Of a stretch of DNA of 46,224 nucleotides, positions 27,297-36,293 are shown in pieces (positions within the stretch are counted from its first letter, which is position 1; each line of letters opens with the position of its first letter). A program made the position numbers and the translations under genes. The notes under the pieces are model-generated. The model saw only the letters and a program-made list of their open reading frames with translations. It had not been told where the DNA came from and did not search any database. The DNA comes from DATEXQ01 sp036846005 (GTDB lineage Bacteria; Patescibacteriota; Microgenomatia; UBA8517): positions 1 through 46,224 of the forward strand of contig DAIUCV010000003.1 in the NCBI GenBank assembly GCA_036846005.1, given 5' to 3'.

Positions 27297-27519
27297 AATA
27301 TCCACTTATCCACAATTATTTGGGAATTGTCCACAATTCTATCCACATCTTGTTTATATTTAATATTAACAATTTAATTCGAGCGTAATCGAGAGTAAAT
27401 ATCCACTTATCAACACTCACTACTACTAGTACTACTATTTAAATAAGTAAAAACGTAAAAGAGAAAAAACTCAATAAATTAATTTCTTAATTCCTCTTGC
27501 TCTTTTTGTTATTCACTTT
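27297..27519 (+). other. oriC: Predicted chromosomal replication origin (oriC)
   Basis: Four DnaA boxes lie on the plus strand: TTATCCACA (27306-27314), TTGTCCACA (27327-27335), CTATCCACA (27339-27347) and TTATCAACA (27407-27415). The first and last are within an 18-nt near-repeat (AATATCCACTTATC at 27297 and 27398). Four nt after the last box comes CTACTACTAGTACTACTA (27420-27437), six triplets matching the DnaA-trio unwinding element known from B. subtilis, with one GTA deviation. An A+T-rich tract follows (27439-27490). Order and polarity match a basal unwinding system. Location between dnaA and dnaN adds support. Confidence 0.88.
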
Positions 27520-27525
27520 TATACT
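27497..27525 (+). promoter_or_regulatory. dnaN promoter
   Basis: TTGCTC (27497-27502), a 17-nt spacer and TATACT (27520-27525). The GTG start of dnaN is 9 nt further on, so the leader would be at most a few nt. Confidence 0.5.
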
Positions 27526-27534
27526 CTGACTACC

Positions 27535-28635
27535 GTGAAGCTTCAAGTTTTACAAGAAGAACTGTCTAAAGCATTAAGTTTAGCTAATAGATTTGCATCT
27601 GCAAAAGCACAACTTCCAGTTCTTGGTAATATTTTATTTTCTGCTAAAAAAGGTAAATTACTTATTTCTTCCACAAATCTTGAGATTTCAATCAATATTG
27701 CTATCGGGGCAAAAGTAGAAACTGAAGGTGATATCACTATACCGGCTAAAGTAATAACGGATATTATTACTAATTTAAATCCTGAACAAATCAATCTGGT
27801 TTCTAAGGAAGAGAATCTAAATATCACAAATAGTGAATTTGAATCAACTGTTTCGGGTATGAATGCATTGGATTTTCCTGCTATTCCCAAAAGAATGGAA
27901 AGGGTAGATTTATCCATCCCCAAAGATGAATTAGCCAAAGCGTTATCTTTAGTTTTGTTTGCAGTCTCATCCGATGAAACAAGACCGATTTTGACAGGGG
28001 TTTTATTTATTTGTAAAAAAGGAGAACTAACTTTGGTTGCAACCGACGGATATCGATTATCCCACGTTGTACTTAAAAATAGCTCTATAACTAAAACTTT
28101 TAAATTTATATTACCTAAAGCCGTGTTGGGAGAATTGACAAGACTTCCTTCTGATGGTGATGTTGAATTTTTCTTTGACGAAACTAATAATCAGGCTGTA
28201 TTTAAATCGGAAAATATTATTTTATCTTCAAGGGTATTAGAAGGGGAATTTCCGGAATATCAAAAGATTATTCCCAAAGAATTCATCTTGAAAATAGCAG
28301 CGGATAAAGAAGATCTGATACAGGCGGTAAAACTGGCGTCTGTATTTGCCAGAGATTCTGCGAATATAGTTAAAATGAATATAAAAAGTGGAAAACTGGA
28401 ATTTAATACAGAAAGCCAATTATCAGGAAAACAGAAAACAAGAATAGAAGCAAAAATAGATGGAGAGGATTTAGAAATTGCATTTAACTACCGCTTTTTG
28501 GAGGAAATTTTGCAGGTTATAGAAGGTGAAGATGTATCGATGGAATTTTCAGGTTCAAGTTCGCCAGCAGTATTTACCTACCCTAAGGATACGAATTTTC
28601 TTCATATCATAATGCCAGTTAAACTTCAGGACTAA
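27535..28635 (+). CDS. dnaN: DNA polymerase III sliding clamp, beta subunit
   Basis: 366 aa with the three clamp domains (about 1-120, 125-245, 250-366). Typical segments are LSLANRFASAKAQLPVLGNI at the start, DETRPILTGVLF and ATDGYRLSHV in domain II, and a C-terminal IIMPVKL corresponding to the MPM[RK]L ending. The start codon is GTG. It holds the replicative polymerase on DNA. Its stop is 1 nt from the stop of the convergent last gene of the secretion-like locus. Confidence 0.97.
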   Translation: MKLQVLQEELSKALSLANRFASAKAQLPVLGNILFSAKKGKLLISSTNLEISINIAIGAKVETEGDITIPAKVITDIITNLNPEQINLVSKEENLNITNSEFESTVSGMNALDFPAIPKRMERVDLSIPKDELAKALSLVLFAVSSDETRPILTGVLFICKKGELTLVATDGYRLSHVVLKNSSITKTFKFILPKAVLGELTRLPSDGDVEFFFDETNNQAVFKSENIILSSRVLEGEFPEYQKIIPKEFILKIAADKEDLIQAVKLASVFARDSANIVKMNIKSGKLEFNTESQLSGKQKTRIEAKIDGEDLEIAFNYRFLEEILQVIEGEDVSMEFSGSSSPAVFTYPKDTNFLHIIMPVKLQD

Positions 28636-28636
28636 C

Positions 28637-29851
28637 TTAAAAAGACAATAAAATTTTGTTGAGAAAACCCCTTTTATCAAGTAGATATAATGTATTGTTT
28701 GATATTCCAATTACTTCTTGAACAGATATATTGGTGGAAGGATTAGTGAAGTTGATAGGATACTTGGTAAAGTTTGTAGAATTTAAGCCATAAAACTGTA
28801 TTTTGTTTTGTAGTGTCTTAATAATTAGTAAATTTTCATCACTTATCCAGGCAATGTGTTCAGAAAATTCCGAGGATACTGATTTCTGAGCAAGACTCTC
28901 TAAATTAATAAGAGTAAGAGAATTAGATTTTTGGACAGCTAGAAAGCTATTACCCGGAGAAAGAGCGTAATTATTACCCACAATAGATAATACTGTTTTA
29001 TTTTGAGTAATATTAAATAAAGTTATTTTACTTTCATCAAGAGCATCAACCTTATCAAATAAAAGTAAGAGATTGTCGGTGACAACCCCTATTTTAGATG
29101 CTTTAATTCTGGTAATTTGTCTGGGTTGTAAATTTGTGGTATCTGTTACAAAAAGAGTAGACGACCTTGTTTTATAATCGAATTTTCCAATAAGATACAT
29201 ACTTTTGTTATCCGTACTCAGATGCGCATACATAATAGGAGTAATGCTTGAGATATCGATTTTTTGTGTTAGTTTATTTGACTGGGTATCGAAAACAAGT
29301 ATTTCGTTAATATTCTTGCGATCTACAAAAGTGATTAAAGGTTCAGAATATGAATAGAATGAAAGATTGCCTTCGTAAAGTGTGTTTACCTTATCGTTAA
29401 CTATAGAAACCAGTCGGGAGTTATTAACATCATAGGCAATTAAAACACCGTTGGTGTACAAGTTGACATCAGATATAAATGTTTGGGATATTGTCTCAGT
29501 TTTTTTAATTTCAATTTGGGTAATATCTCCCTTTATATTTTCTAGAGTTATATCAATATTAGTATTACTTTTAAGGTCAACCTCCTTATTAACGTTTATG
29601 TAGTTTGGTTTTGAAATTACAATTTCATGAGTACCTTTAGGTAGTTTTTTAGAGAAGTTGTTTATAGAAGAATACTTGTTGTCGACAAGAATTTCAGCTC
29701 CAGAAGGTTGAACATTAATATTTAATAAATATTGTTTCTGAATTAAATTTCTAATAATAAAAAGAATTAATAAGAAGAGAATAACCAAAATACCAGCAGA
29801 CAAAACCCTATTGGTCTTTATTTTTAGATATAACGTTTTTATCAAATACAT
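28637..29851 (-). CDS. Membrane-anchored PEGA-domain protein with propeller-like region
   Basis: 404 aa. An N-terminal TM helix (about 15-37) is followed by a PEGA domain (about 43-105: INVQPSGAEILVDNKYS, LPKGTHEIVISKPNY), then about 290 residues of short beta repeats resembling a WD40/TolB-like propeller. PEGA domains are found in surface and cell-wall proteins. It overlaps the upstream M23 gene by 10 nt, so it is translated with the secretion-like locus and may be an envelope accessory. Its partner is unknown. Confidence 0.75.
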   Translation of the reverse strand: MYLIKTLYLKIKTNRVLSAGILVILFLLILFIIRNLIQKQYLLNINVQPSGAEILVDNKYSSINNFSKKLPKGTHEIVISKPNYINVNKEVDLKSNTNIDITLENIKGDITQIEIKKTETISQTFISDVNLYTNGVLIAYDVNNSRLVSIVNDKVNTLYEGNLSFYSYSEPLITFVDRKNINEILVFDTQSNKLTQKIDISSITPIMYAHLSTDNKSMYLIGKFDYKTRSSTLFVTDTTNLQPRQITRIKASKIGVVTDNLLLLFDKVDALDESKITLFNITQNKTVLSIVGNNYALSPGNSFLAVQKSNSLTLINLESLAQKSVSSEFSEHIAWISDENLLIIKTLQNKIQFYGLNSTNFTKYPINFTNPSTNISVQEVIGISNNTLYLLDKRGFLNKILLSF

Positions 29852-32424
29852 AATTGGCTTGGGTCAGTACAATTTCCTAAATTAAATTTGTCTTCAAAAT
29901 CCGCCTGTGGACAGATATCACCTGCACCATCGAAATCAAAACCTCCCGTGCTTATGCCAAAGTGTACATGTTCACCGTGTGCGTTTCCAGTTGTGTTAGT
30001 TGTCGCTATTACCTGACCACTGCTTACTTGTTGACCCAGGGTTACAAATATTTGACAGTTGTGTGAGTATAAATATCTTCTTCCGTCATTTCCATTTAAA
30101 ATAATATAGTTTCCCCCGGCAGCAGAGAAATCATCTTTCCAAATGTTGACGTAAGATATTGTTCCACTGGTATAGGCAACCAAAGGTTGATGTTCTGACT
30201 GGGGGAAGATATCAACATTATTCTTGTGATTCCAGTGATAACAAGCATAATTTGTATTCACACCAGGAGCTACGGGGAAAGCGTATTGATTATCGCTGGA
30301 AAAAATGACGCCGGTTACATCGGGCGGTGTACCTCCTGTGACATTGTCTATACAATCGCCTTCTTCTCCGGCGAATTCAGATCGGGGAACAACATATCCG
30401 CTTGTATTAATGATGTAGATGGTAATTATTAAAAACAATATTACGCAAAAACCTATTATTAGAGGTTTGATAATAACATCTAGAGTAAGCTCGGTTAATG
30501 ATCTAAAAAGGTTGGAGCGGCGAAACAATTTAGTTCTTCTGAAAAAACGATACAGACTACGAGCAGCAAGAAGACTGATGGGGATAGCCAAAACAGGGGA
30601 GTTTTCTTTTACCCAAGTTTTAATTTTATTCCAGTTTTTCCTAATGAATTCAACAATTGCTGAAAGAACCAGGACTATTAACGATACCAGCCAGGTAGGT
30701 ATTGCCGCGAGAACCGCAAACACTCCTCCTGCAGCTTTACCACCTGCTGTAAGAGCTGCAGTTGTACCTGCAGCTACTGGTTTTGAGGATATTACTTTAT
30801 ACAACAAAGAACCGATTTTATCGATAATGGGTCCTTTTATTGGTTTCTTGCCAATCCATACGACAAATTTTGAAGCCCCTTCGGAAAATACATTTCCTAA
30901 GGTAAACTTTCCTAAACCTGCTTGGATACCACCGAGATTAATAGATGCCGCCTCGATCATTCCCACTTCGCTTGTGTAGACAACCTTTGCCACCCAGAAA
31001 CTTTTGGGAAACGCAGAACTAAATAATGGTCTCATTAATCCGACACCCTTCCAGGCTATTCCAGGTAATGAACCAGGAGTAACCCCCGCAACTGCCGGCA
31101 GATATAAATTTGAAGCACCCGATGTCAGAAGAGGAATGTTTATTGCTGTCCAGCGCGTTATTAAACTCGTTTGGGATAATCCGACAACTGCTCCAGCTGC
31201 TGCGGTATAGGGGAGAATGCCTCCCGTTATAGATTTAAGTTTAGTAATTGGTTTATACCAAGAGTATTCTTTAACAATTGCGGAGTAACCACGCCTGCTT
31301 AACGAATTTATATATTCCAGATCTCCTCTTTGGATTGCTTTGTAAACCTGATTTCTAATATTGGCGGTTGTTTTCCAATAATCGATCATGGATTGTACGT
31401 CTGCTTGGTAGTTGGTTTGATCAGTGGGTTCTTCTGATATCTCGTGGTCTCTTGTTTTTTGGGTATTGTAGAAGTAAGTGGAGAGATTAGGTCCGATAAC
31501 CGGTGAAAGTAAGTTTTCGGATGTTACATCGTCCAATTCTTCTTCAAGAGCTATTCCTTGTGCGGCTTCTGAAATCTGTTTTCTGACTTCTTCATCAGGG
31601 ATAATTTTTACCAAATTAGGATCATTGGGATTAGCCAGGGAAGATAAAATTTCCAAGATATTAACTTGAGCCTGACCTACTGAATTATTATCTATTTTTA
31701 AAAGTTTGTCGGTAAAATCGATTGCTACAATTCTGGCAACATAATCAAGTTGTTCCGGAGAAAGGTTGTTTTTAACTTCTTTTGGGGCATACTTTAGTAT
31801 TTCTTGCACTCTTCTTTCGACAAACGAGTTGGGATCACTTCGAGCTTCATTAAGATAGTTTTCCAGTCTCACACGATCCTCTTCAGAGACTGTATTTGAT
31901 TCTGGGGGTTCTGGGGAGTTTAAGTAAACAATCTTGGGAATTACTGCAGGAGGTGGTGTTTTAACAACCTCTTTGATAACAGGCTTTTCGGTTGCAACCG
32001 GTTGAACCTCCTTATTGAGCAATTCTTTAGGTTTAGGAATCTTTTTGTTTTTACCCTTAAAATCAAGAATATTTTCCGTAACGTTATATAACACATCTTC
32101 TTTCTCATCGGTTGCTAAATTCTTAACACGTTCCATTTCTTTAGCAGCATCAAGAATTTCCTGCGCAGGCATATCACTTTCAACACCCTTATCGATAAGT
32201 TCAATCCAATAATCCAACACCATTAAGCTATCGGAGATTTCATTGGTGTCTGTTATGAGAAAAACGTATTTTAAGAAAAGCTGTTTGCTATACCCGTCGT
32301 AAGAATTGCTGAAGGGTTTAGTGATAGCCACATCAGGGGGATAAAAATAGGCAGGGTAAAAAATCCTAATCCCTTCACGAATCCACTCTATCCTTTTTCT
32401 TGAAAATACTATTGAATCATTCAT
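29842..32424 (-). CDS. Large multi-TM protein with C-terminal M23 peptidase domain (T4SS-associated)
   Basis: 860 aa. Residues 1-330 are soluble and helical with a Pro-rich stretch, about 385-680 hold several hydrophobic segments (IPTWLVSLIVLVLSAIVEFI; PLIIGFCVILFLIITIYII), and about 705-850 form an M23 domain with zinc ligands in HKNNVDIF (about 731 and 735) and HGEHVHFG (about 816). YLYSHN supplies the second catalytic His. The domain is predicted to face outside and cut peptidoglycan, as VirB1- or CwlT-like proteins do for conjugation machines. It overlaps the VirB4 gene by 8 nt and the PEGA gene by 10 nt, indicating one operon. The N-terminal two thirds match nothing I recognise. Confidence 0.82.
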   Translation of the reverse strand: MNDSIVFSRKRIEWIREGIRIFYPAYFYPPDVAITKPFSNSYDGYSKQLFLKYVFLITDTNEISDSLMVLDYWIELIDKGVESDMPAQEILDAAKEMERVKNLATDEKEDVLYNVTENILDFKGKNKKIPKPKELLNKEVQPVATEKPVIKEVVKTPPPAVIPKIVYLNSPEPPESNTVSEEDRVRLENYLNEARSDPNSFVERRVQEILKYAPKEVKNNLSPEQLDYVARIVAIDFTDKLLKIDNNSVGQAQVNILEILSSLANPNDPNLVKIIPDEEVRKQISEAAQGIALEEELDDVTSENLLSPVIGPNLSTYFYNTQKTRDHEISEEPTDQTNYQADVQSMIDYWKTTANIRNQVYKAIQRGDLEYINSLSRRGYSAIVKEYSWYKPITKLKSITGGILPYTAAAGAVVGLSQTSLITRWTAINIPLLTSGASNLYLPAVAGVTPGSLPGIAWKGVGLMRPLFSSAFPKSFWVAKVVYTSEVGMIEAASINLGGIQAGLGKFTLGNVFSEGASKFVVWIGKKPIKGPIIDKIGSLLYKVISSKPVAAGTTAALTAGGKAAGGVFAVLAAIPTWLVSLIVLVLSAIVEFIRKNWNKIKTWVKENSPVLAIPISLLAARSLYRFFRRTKLFRRSNLFRSLTELTLDVIIKPLIIGFCVILFLIITIYIINTSGYVVPRSEFAGEEGDCIDNVTGGTPPDVTGVIFSSDNQYAFPVAPGVNTNYACYHWNHKNNVDIFPQSEHQPLVAYTSGTISYVNIWKDDFSAAGGNYIILNGNDGRRYLYSHNCQIFVTLGQQVSSGQVIATTNTTGNAHGEHVHFGISTGGFDFDGAGDICPQADFEDKFNLGNCTDPSQLCI

Positions 32425-34378
32425 TCTTATTTACTGTTTGAACAGAAGGATTAATATTTGTATCTGATTTATTCGCTTGATGGTAATATCCCAATTTTTC
32501 CTGAGGTTTGGTGGTTATTATCTTATGTTCTTCTTGTGAAGCCACAACTCTAATCGGGGCATGATGGGGACCAGCGAAAAATATACCCTCTCCAATATTT
32601 GCAGCCAAAAGAAGCTGTTTTTCTCCCTGGGAAAGATAGAAAACTTCTGCTATTCTATCGATTGCTGCAGGGGATTGTTTTAATAGAAGTCTTAGAGAGC
32701 TATTAGTTACTATTGCTTTACCGATATCCTGATTTAGAAAATCTTCAACGTCTTGGGTAATGGTGGTTAAACCCAGGAAGTATTTTCTGGCCCTTTTTAC
32801 AACACTCCACAGAAATTGGGCTGAGTCGGGATATCTCATCATATGCCAGGCTTCATCAACAATCAAAAGTCTTCTTTTTAAATCTCTTTGCACCCTAGTC
32901 CAAATAAAATCTAATACCATGAACATCGCGATGGGTCTTAAAGCTTCCTGCATGTCTTTTACGCTAAAAACTGTAAAAGGATTATTGATATTAATGTTTG
33001 TTTGTCTATCAAAGATTCCCACAAAGCTTCCTCTAACAAATTTTTCAATCCTTGCCGCCAAATCCATGGCATCAGGGGTCTCCATTCCTACCAGGGTTTT
33101 ATATAAATCTTCCATCAAAGGAGCCTCCCTTTTTTGAGTTGTAGGATCTTGGGTAATACCCTTACCGCGATAGGTGGCAATTAAGGCTCTATCCAGAAGA
33201 GCTTCCTGTATAGGATTTAACTGTCCCATAATGACTTTGAAAAAGGAATGCAAAGTAAGAATTTTTAATCCTAACTGATTTTCTCCTTCGGTATAAATTT
33301 GGGAAAGATCAAAAGGGTTAATTTTAGAAGAAGATCCGAAGGAAAAAGATATAAATTCTCCTCCCACGGCCTCAGCTATTGTTTTATATTCAGATTCCGG
33401 GTCAATTACTATAACTTCAGTTCCGAGCATTAGGCTGCGTATAGATTCGAGTTTAACAAAATAAGATTTTCCTGCTCCTGAGGTAGCGAAAATCGTCATA
33501 TTGGCGTTTTCAAGAGAGAATCTGTCGAAAATAATAAACGATTCGTTTTGTGAATTAATTCCGTATAAAACTCCTTTGTCACTGGAAAGTTCAGCAGAAG
33601 TCAGGGGAAAAGTAGTCGAAAGAGAAGTTGTATCCATGTTTCTGGTTATCGCAAGCTTGTCCAATCCGAAAGGAACTGTTGATAGAAAGCCGTTTTCGCA
33701 ATCAAGAGCGGCGTGTTTGGCAACAATCAAAAGTGAACCCAGGGTAGATTCCACCTGTCTGGTTATGTGATTTAATTCCTCAAGACTTGCGGCAGGTATG
33801 GTTATATAAAAAGAGAATTGGTAAAACCTTTCAGAACCTTTGACAAGTTGTTCTTGTAAAGACCTTGCATCCTCGAGTTTTGCTTGGGTTGAGGGGTTTA
33901 CTATTTTTCCTCTTTCTAAATCAGTGGCAATTTCTGCTTCCATCTCAGCAATTTTTCTTCGTAAATCATCCAAGACAGTTTTCCCCTCTACAGGGTAAAT
34001 ATAAAAGGAAGTATCAAGTGAACCGTCAAAGTTGATTATTGGTTCAAGCCATCCGGGAGCAACAAATCTGGGATATCCCGCAATGAATAGTGTGCGGAAA
34101 TAGGTGTTGTTTATTTTTATATAGTCAAAATCAATCTCTATTGACTCGGGTGCTAATAAATCGAGAAGATTTAGTTTTCTTTGGTAAAGTTCAATTGCAG
34201 GGTCGATTATCTTAGGCTTTTTGGGTAATCCGTTGAGATTATTTGAGGCTTGGGGTTGTTTTGCTTTTTCGTCTACCTCTTCAGGTTTTGGTGATTCGTA
34301 TAAATGACCCATATTACCACTGGGTGTTTGTGTTATTTGTTGGGGTTGAGTGGTTTTTTTAGTTTTAAATAGATTCAT
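32417..34378 (-). CDS. VirB4/TraE-type conjugative ATPase
   Basis: 653 aa. This is the energising ATPase of type IV secretion machines. A VirB4 N-terminal domain (about 60-280) precedes the motor domain: Walker A ATSGAGKSYFVK (about 298-309), EVIVIDPESEY, Walker B RRLLIVDEAWHMM (about 500-512), and the TQDVEDFL sensor motif. The Pro/Gln-rich first 55 residues are low-complexity. It lies between a freestanding VirB4-N-like protein and the M23 protein. All nucleotide-binding residues appear intact, so the machine is probably active. Confidence 0.93.
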   Translation of the reverse strand: MNLFKTKKTTQPQQITQTPSGNMGHLYESPKPEEVDEKAKQPQASNNLNGLPKKPKIIDPAIELYQRKLNLLDLLAPESIEIDFDYIKINNTYFRTLFIAGYPRFVAPGWLEPIINFDGSLDTSFYIYPVEGKTVLDDLRRKIAEMEAEIATDLERGKIVNPSTQAKLEDARSLQEQLVKGSERFYQFSFYITIPAASLEELNHITRQVESTLGSLLIVAKHAALDCENGFLSTVPFGLDKLAITRNMDTTSLSTTFPLTSAELSSDKGVLYGINSQNESFIIFDRFSLENANMTIFATSGAGKSYFVKLESIRSLMLGTEVIVIDPESEYKTIAEAVGGEFISFSFGSSSKINPFDLSQIYTEGENQLGLKILTLHSFFKVIMGQLNPIQEALLDRALIATYRGKGITQDPTTQKREAPLMEDLYKTLVGMETPDAMDLAARIEKFVRGSFVGIFDRQTNININNPFTVFSVKDMQEALRPIAMFMVLDFIWTRVQRDLKRRLLIVDEAWHMMRYPDSAQFLWSVVKRARKYFLGLTTITQDVEDFLNQDIGKAIVTNSSLRLLLKQSPAAIDRIAEVFYLSQGEKQLLLAANIGEGIFFAGPHHAPIRVVASQEEHKIITTKPQEKLGYYHQANKSDTNINPSVQTVNKNE

Positions 34379-34390
34379 ATATTTAATTTT

Positions 34391-35086
34391 TTAACTTTTT
34401 AGCAAATCCTGCTCGGACATTTTCAACGTAGGAGGTTCGGAATTATAGATACTAAAGAAAAGGTCTATTAGTTGGATGGTTGCTAATTGTTTTAACTTAA
34501 GCCCAAGTCTTCCCGCCTGTCTTATCAGATGATCTCTTTTGGGATAAAGTGCTATTTTAGCCTTCTTAATTACATATGATTTTGGGAAAGGTAAAGGACC
34601 CGCCTTTCTGGTTATAGAGGCAGCCGATTTGGCAACTCCAAGTTCCAAAGCACTAAAAGGAATAATTATGTAGAAACTTTTACCCAGAACATTTTTCTTT
34701 TTAATAGTATCCAGGATAAATTGTCTGTAACCCTGCATTAAATAAGAAAGCTTTGTGTTCTTGAGAGATTTTTGGGCGTTATCCAAATATTTAAGATAAT
34801 CAGAGATATCCTTTCTTTGAGAACGAATAAATATCTGTATTTGGAAAGATAATGAATTAATAAGAGCGGCATATGCTGCAATAACAGCTTGCTGTTCTTT
34901 TTCAGACAAAAGACCAAAATTAAGAGAAGTAGTTTCCATTACGATTGCGGCACCCCCATCTTTATAGAGAATAATATCTTCAGTAATATCCGCTATAGGG
35001 AGATGATTTTGGGAGGTGGAGATAATGGGTTTGTCAGGAATACTTAACAAGGGAATCTTGAAATTTTTTAAACCTGGTGTATTCAT
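34391..35086 (-). CDS. Freestanding VirB4/TraC N-terminal-like protein
   Basis: 231 aa without P-loop. The segment ADITEDIILYKDGGAAIVME, followed by SLNFGLLSEKEQQAVIAAYA and IQIFIRSQRKDISDYLKYL, matches the pattern at the N-terminus of VirB4/TraC ATPases (a strand pair, the E-x-E-Q helix, then a strand and helix). The true VirB4 next door keeps its own N-terminal domain, so this is an additional protein rather than the lost half of a split gene. It may help bind the ATPase to PrgI or the membrane; no TM helix is visible. It lies 5 nt after the PrgI gene. Confidence 0.6.
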   Translation of the reverse strand: MNTPGLKNFKIPLLSIPDKPIISTSQNHLPIADITEDIILYKDGGAAIVMETTSLNFGLLSEKEQQAVIAAYAALINSLSFQIQIFIRSQRKDISDYLKYLDNAQKSLKNTKLSYLMQGYRQFILDTIKKKNVLGKSFYIIIPFSALELGVAKSAASITRKAGPLPFPKSYVIKKAKIALYPKRDHLIRQAGRLGLKLKQLATIQLIDLFFSIYNSEPPTLKMSEQDLLKS

Positions 35087-35091
35087 GTTTT

Positions 35092-36174
35092 TTAGAATTG
35101 AACCGTGCTTGGTTGGTTGGGATTATTGGGTAATACGGATTGAACATTAACAATAGCCTTTGCCTTGATGGCTATAGGTGGGATTATTTCTCCGGTGGTT
35201 TCAAATGTAACAGAATCAAAAATTAAACCATCTTTTTCCGTAATTATTTCGTAGCTTCCATTTTGTAAAGCAGTAACTATCATGAAGTGTCCCACTTTAT
35301 TGCTTCTTAATGCCCTTACAGGACGTCCAGCTGCATCTTTTATCTCAAGGATGGCACCCTCCACAATTTTCCCTTGGGGATCCATTACTTGACCGACAAC
35401 AGTGTTGGGAATAGAAGGGGGATTGGGAGGTGCTGCGTCTAATGAAAATTGAGCCTGCTGACTACCTATTCCTGTCTCGCTTAAGATTGGATTTATCTTG
35501 GTAGTTATATCTGTTTCCTTAACAGGTTCTTCCTGAACGGGTTTTTCTTCGATGACAATTTTTGGCCTAAATCCTTTAGAAGCAATTGTGAAAGATTTGT
35601 TAACAGGAGTTTCGACCGGTTTTATTATTTTGGGTGTGACTTTAGAAACATCTTCTTTTTTTGGTTCTTCCACAACAGTTGGCCGAATGGGTGTTACAGA
35701 GGAAGCAAAGATGTCTTTTACTTTATTTAAAAAATTTTTTTCGTAACCCTCTAAATTTGCAAGAAAACCCATACCCTGCGTAGGTAACTCTCTAAGGTAG
35801 GATTCCAGCACAACTTCACCATGTGGAGCTATTATACTTTCGTCTTTAGGCATAACTGTTTCTTCTTGGAAGAAATTGAGAGTTTCTCCTTCTTTTTTCC
35901 AGAAATAAGCGGTTGGAGAATAGATAGATTTGAAGAAAGCTAAAATCCATTTTGAAAGAGGTCTTTCCTCAAAGGGTAGAAAAGCAAGTGCGGCTCCCAA
36001 AGCGGCAAAAAAGATCATTAATGGCCATTTGACAATAGGATAGATATTGGTGGAATAAATCAAAAGAGAAATTAAAGCACCACCTGCAACTTGAAAAAAT
36101 TGCTTTAAGGTCATGTCTCCGACCAACCTAAACTGGTAAGATGAGATTTGTTGCGGTATGGGATGTTGTTCCAT
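35092..36174 (-). CDS. PrgI family T4SS protein fused to a carboxypeptidase-regulatory-like domain
   Basis: 360 aa. Residues 1-105 are PrgI-like: QQISSYQFRLVGDMTLKQFF followed by two TM helices, the VirB3-equivalent of Gram-positive machines, which anchors VirB4 at the membrane. About 140-260 is a charged, Pro-rich linker, and about 265-345 is a CarboxypepD_reg-like beta sandwich (VVGQVMDPQGKIVEGAILEI ... VGHFMIVTALQNGSYEI). The added domain is not part of ordinary PrgI (about 100-130 aa). It is divergent from the unrecognised 769-aa gene. The gene order PrgI-VirB4N-VirB4 is the conserved core. Confidence 0.82.
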   Translation of the reverse strand: MEQHPIPQQISSYQFRLVGDMTLKQFFQVAGGALISLLIYSTNIYPIVKWPLMIFFAALGAALAFLPFEERPLSKWILAFFKSIYSPTAYFWKKEGETLNFFQEETVMPKDESIIAPHGEVVLESYLRELPTQGMGFLANLEGYEKNFLNKVKDIFASSVTPIRPTVVEEPKKEDVSKVTPKIIKPVETPVNKSFTIASKGFRPKIVIEEKPVQEEPVKETDITTKINPILSETGIGSQQAQFSLDAAPPNPPSIPNTVVGQVMDPQGKIVEGAILEIKDAAGRPVRALRSNKVGHFMIVTALQNGSYEIITEKDGLIFDSVTFETTGEIIPPIAIKAKAIVNVQSVLPNNPNQPSTVQF

Positions 36175-36277
36175 AGTAAATAGCTGTAGCTCCTACATAA
36201 TTTAGCTTAACCCGTGAAGTATCTATTTCAACCCCAACCTATTTTCACAGATATTATTAGAAAATTTAATTACAAGA

Positions 36278-36286
36278 TGTTAAAAT
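36278..36286 (+). promoter_or_regulatory. Extended -10 promoter abutting the 769-aa gene
   Basis: TGTTAAAAT (36278-36286), with TAGAAA (36258-36263) 17 nt upstream of the hexamer as a possible -35. The ATG at 36294 is 7 nt after the -10, so a leaderless mRNA is predicted. Confidence 0.5.
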
Positions 36287-36293
36287 ATCAGGT

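Noticed and set aside
27420..27437. CTA triplets as a simple microsatellite
   Set aside because: Chance is possible, but position and polarity relative to the last DnaA box and the A+T-rich tract fit a DnaA-trio, so it was kept as part of oriC.
32417..35086. A VirB4 gene split in two by a frameshift
   Set aside because: The downstream ATPase already has its own N-terminal domain and start, and the upstream 231-aa protein has a proper stop with a 12-nt gap, so they are two genes.
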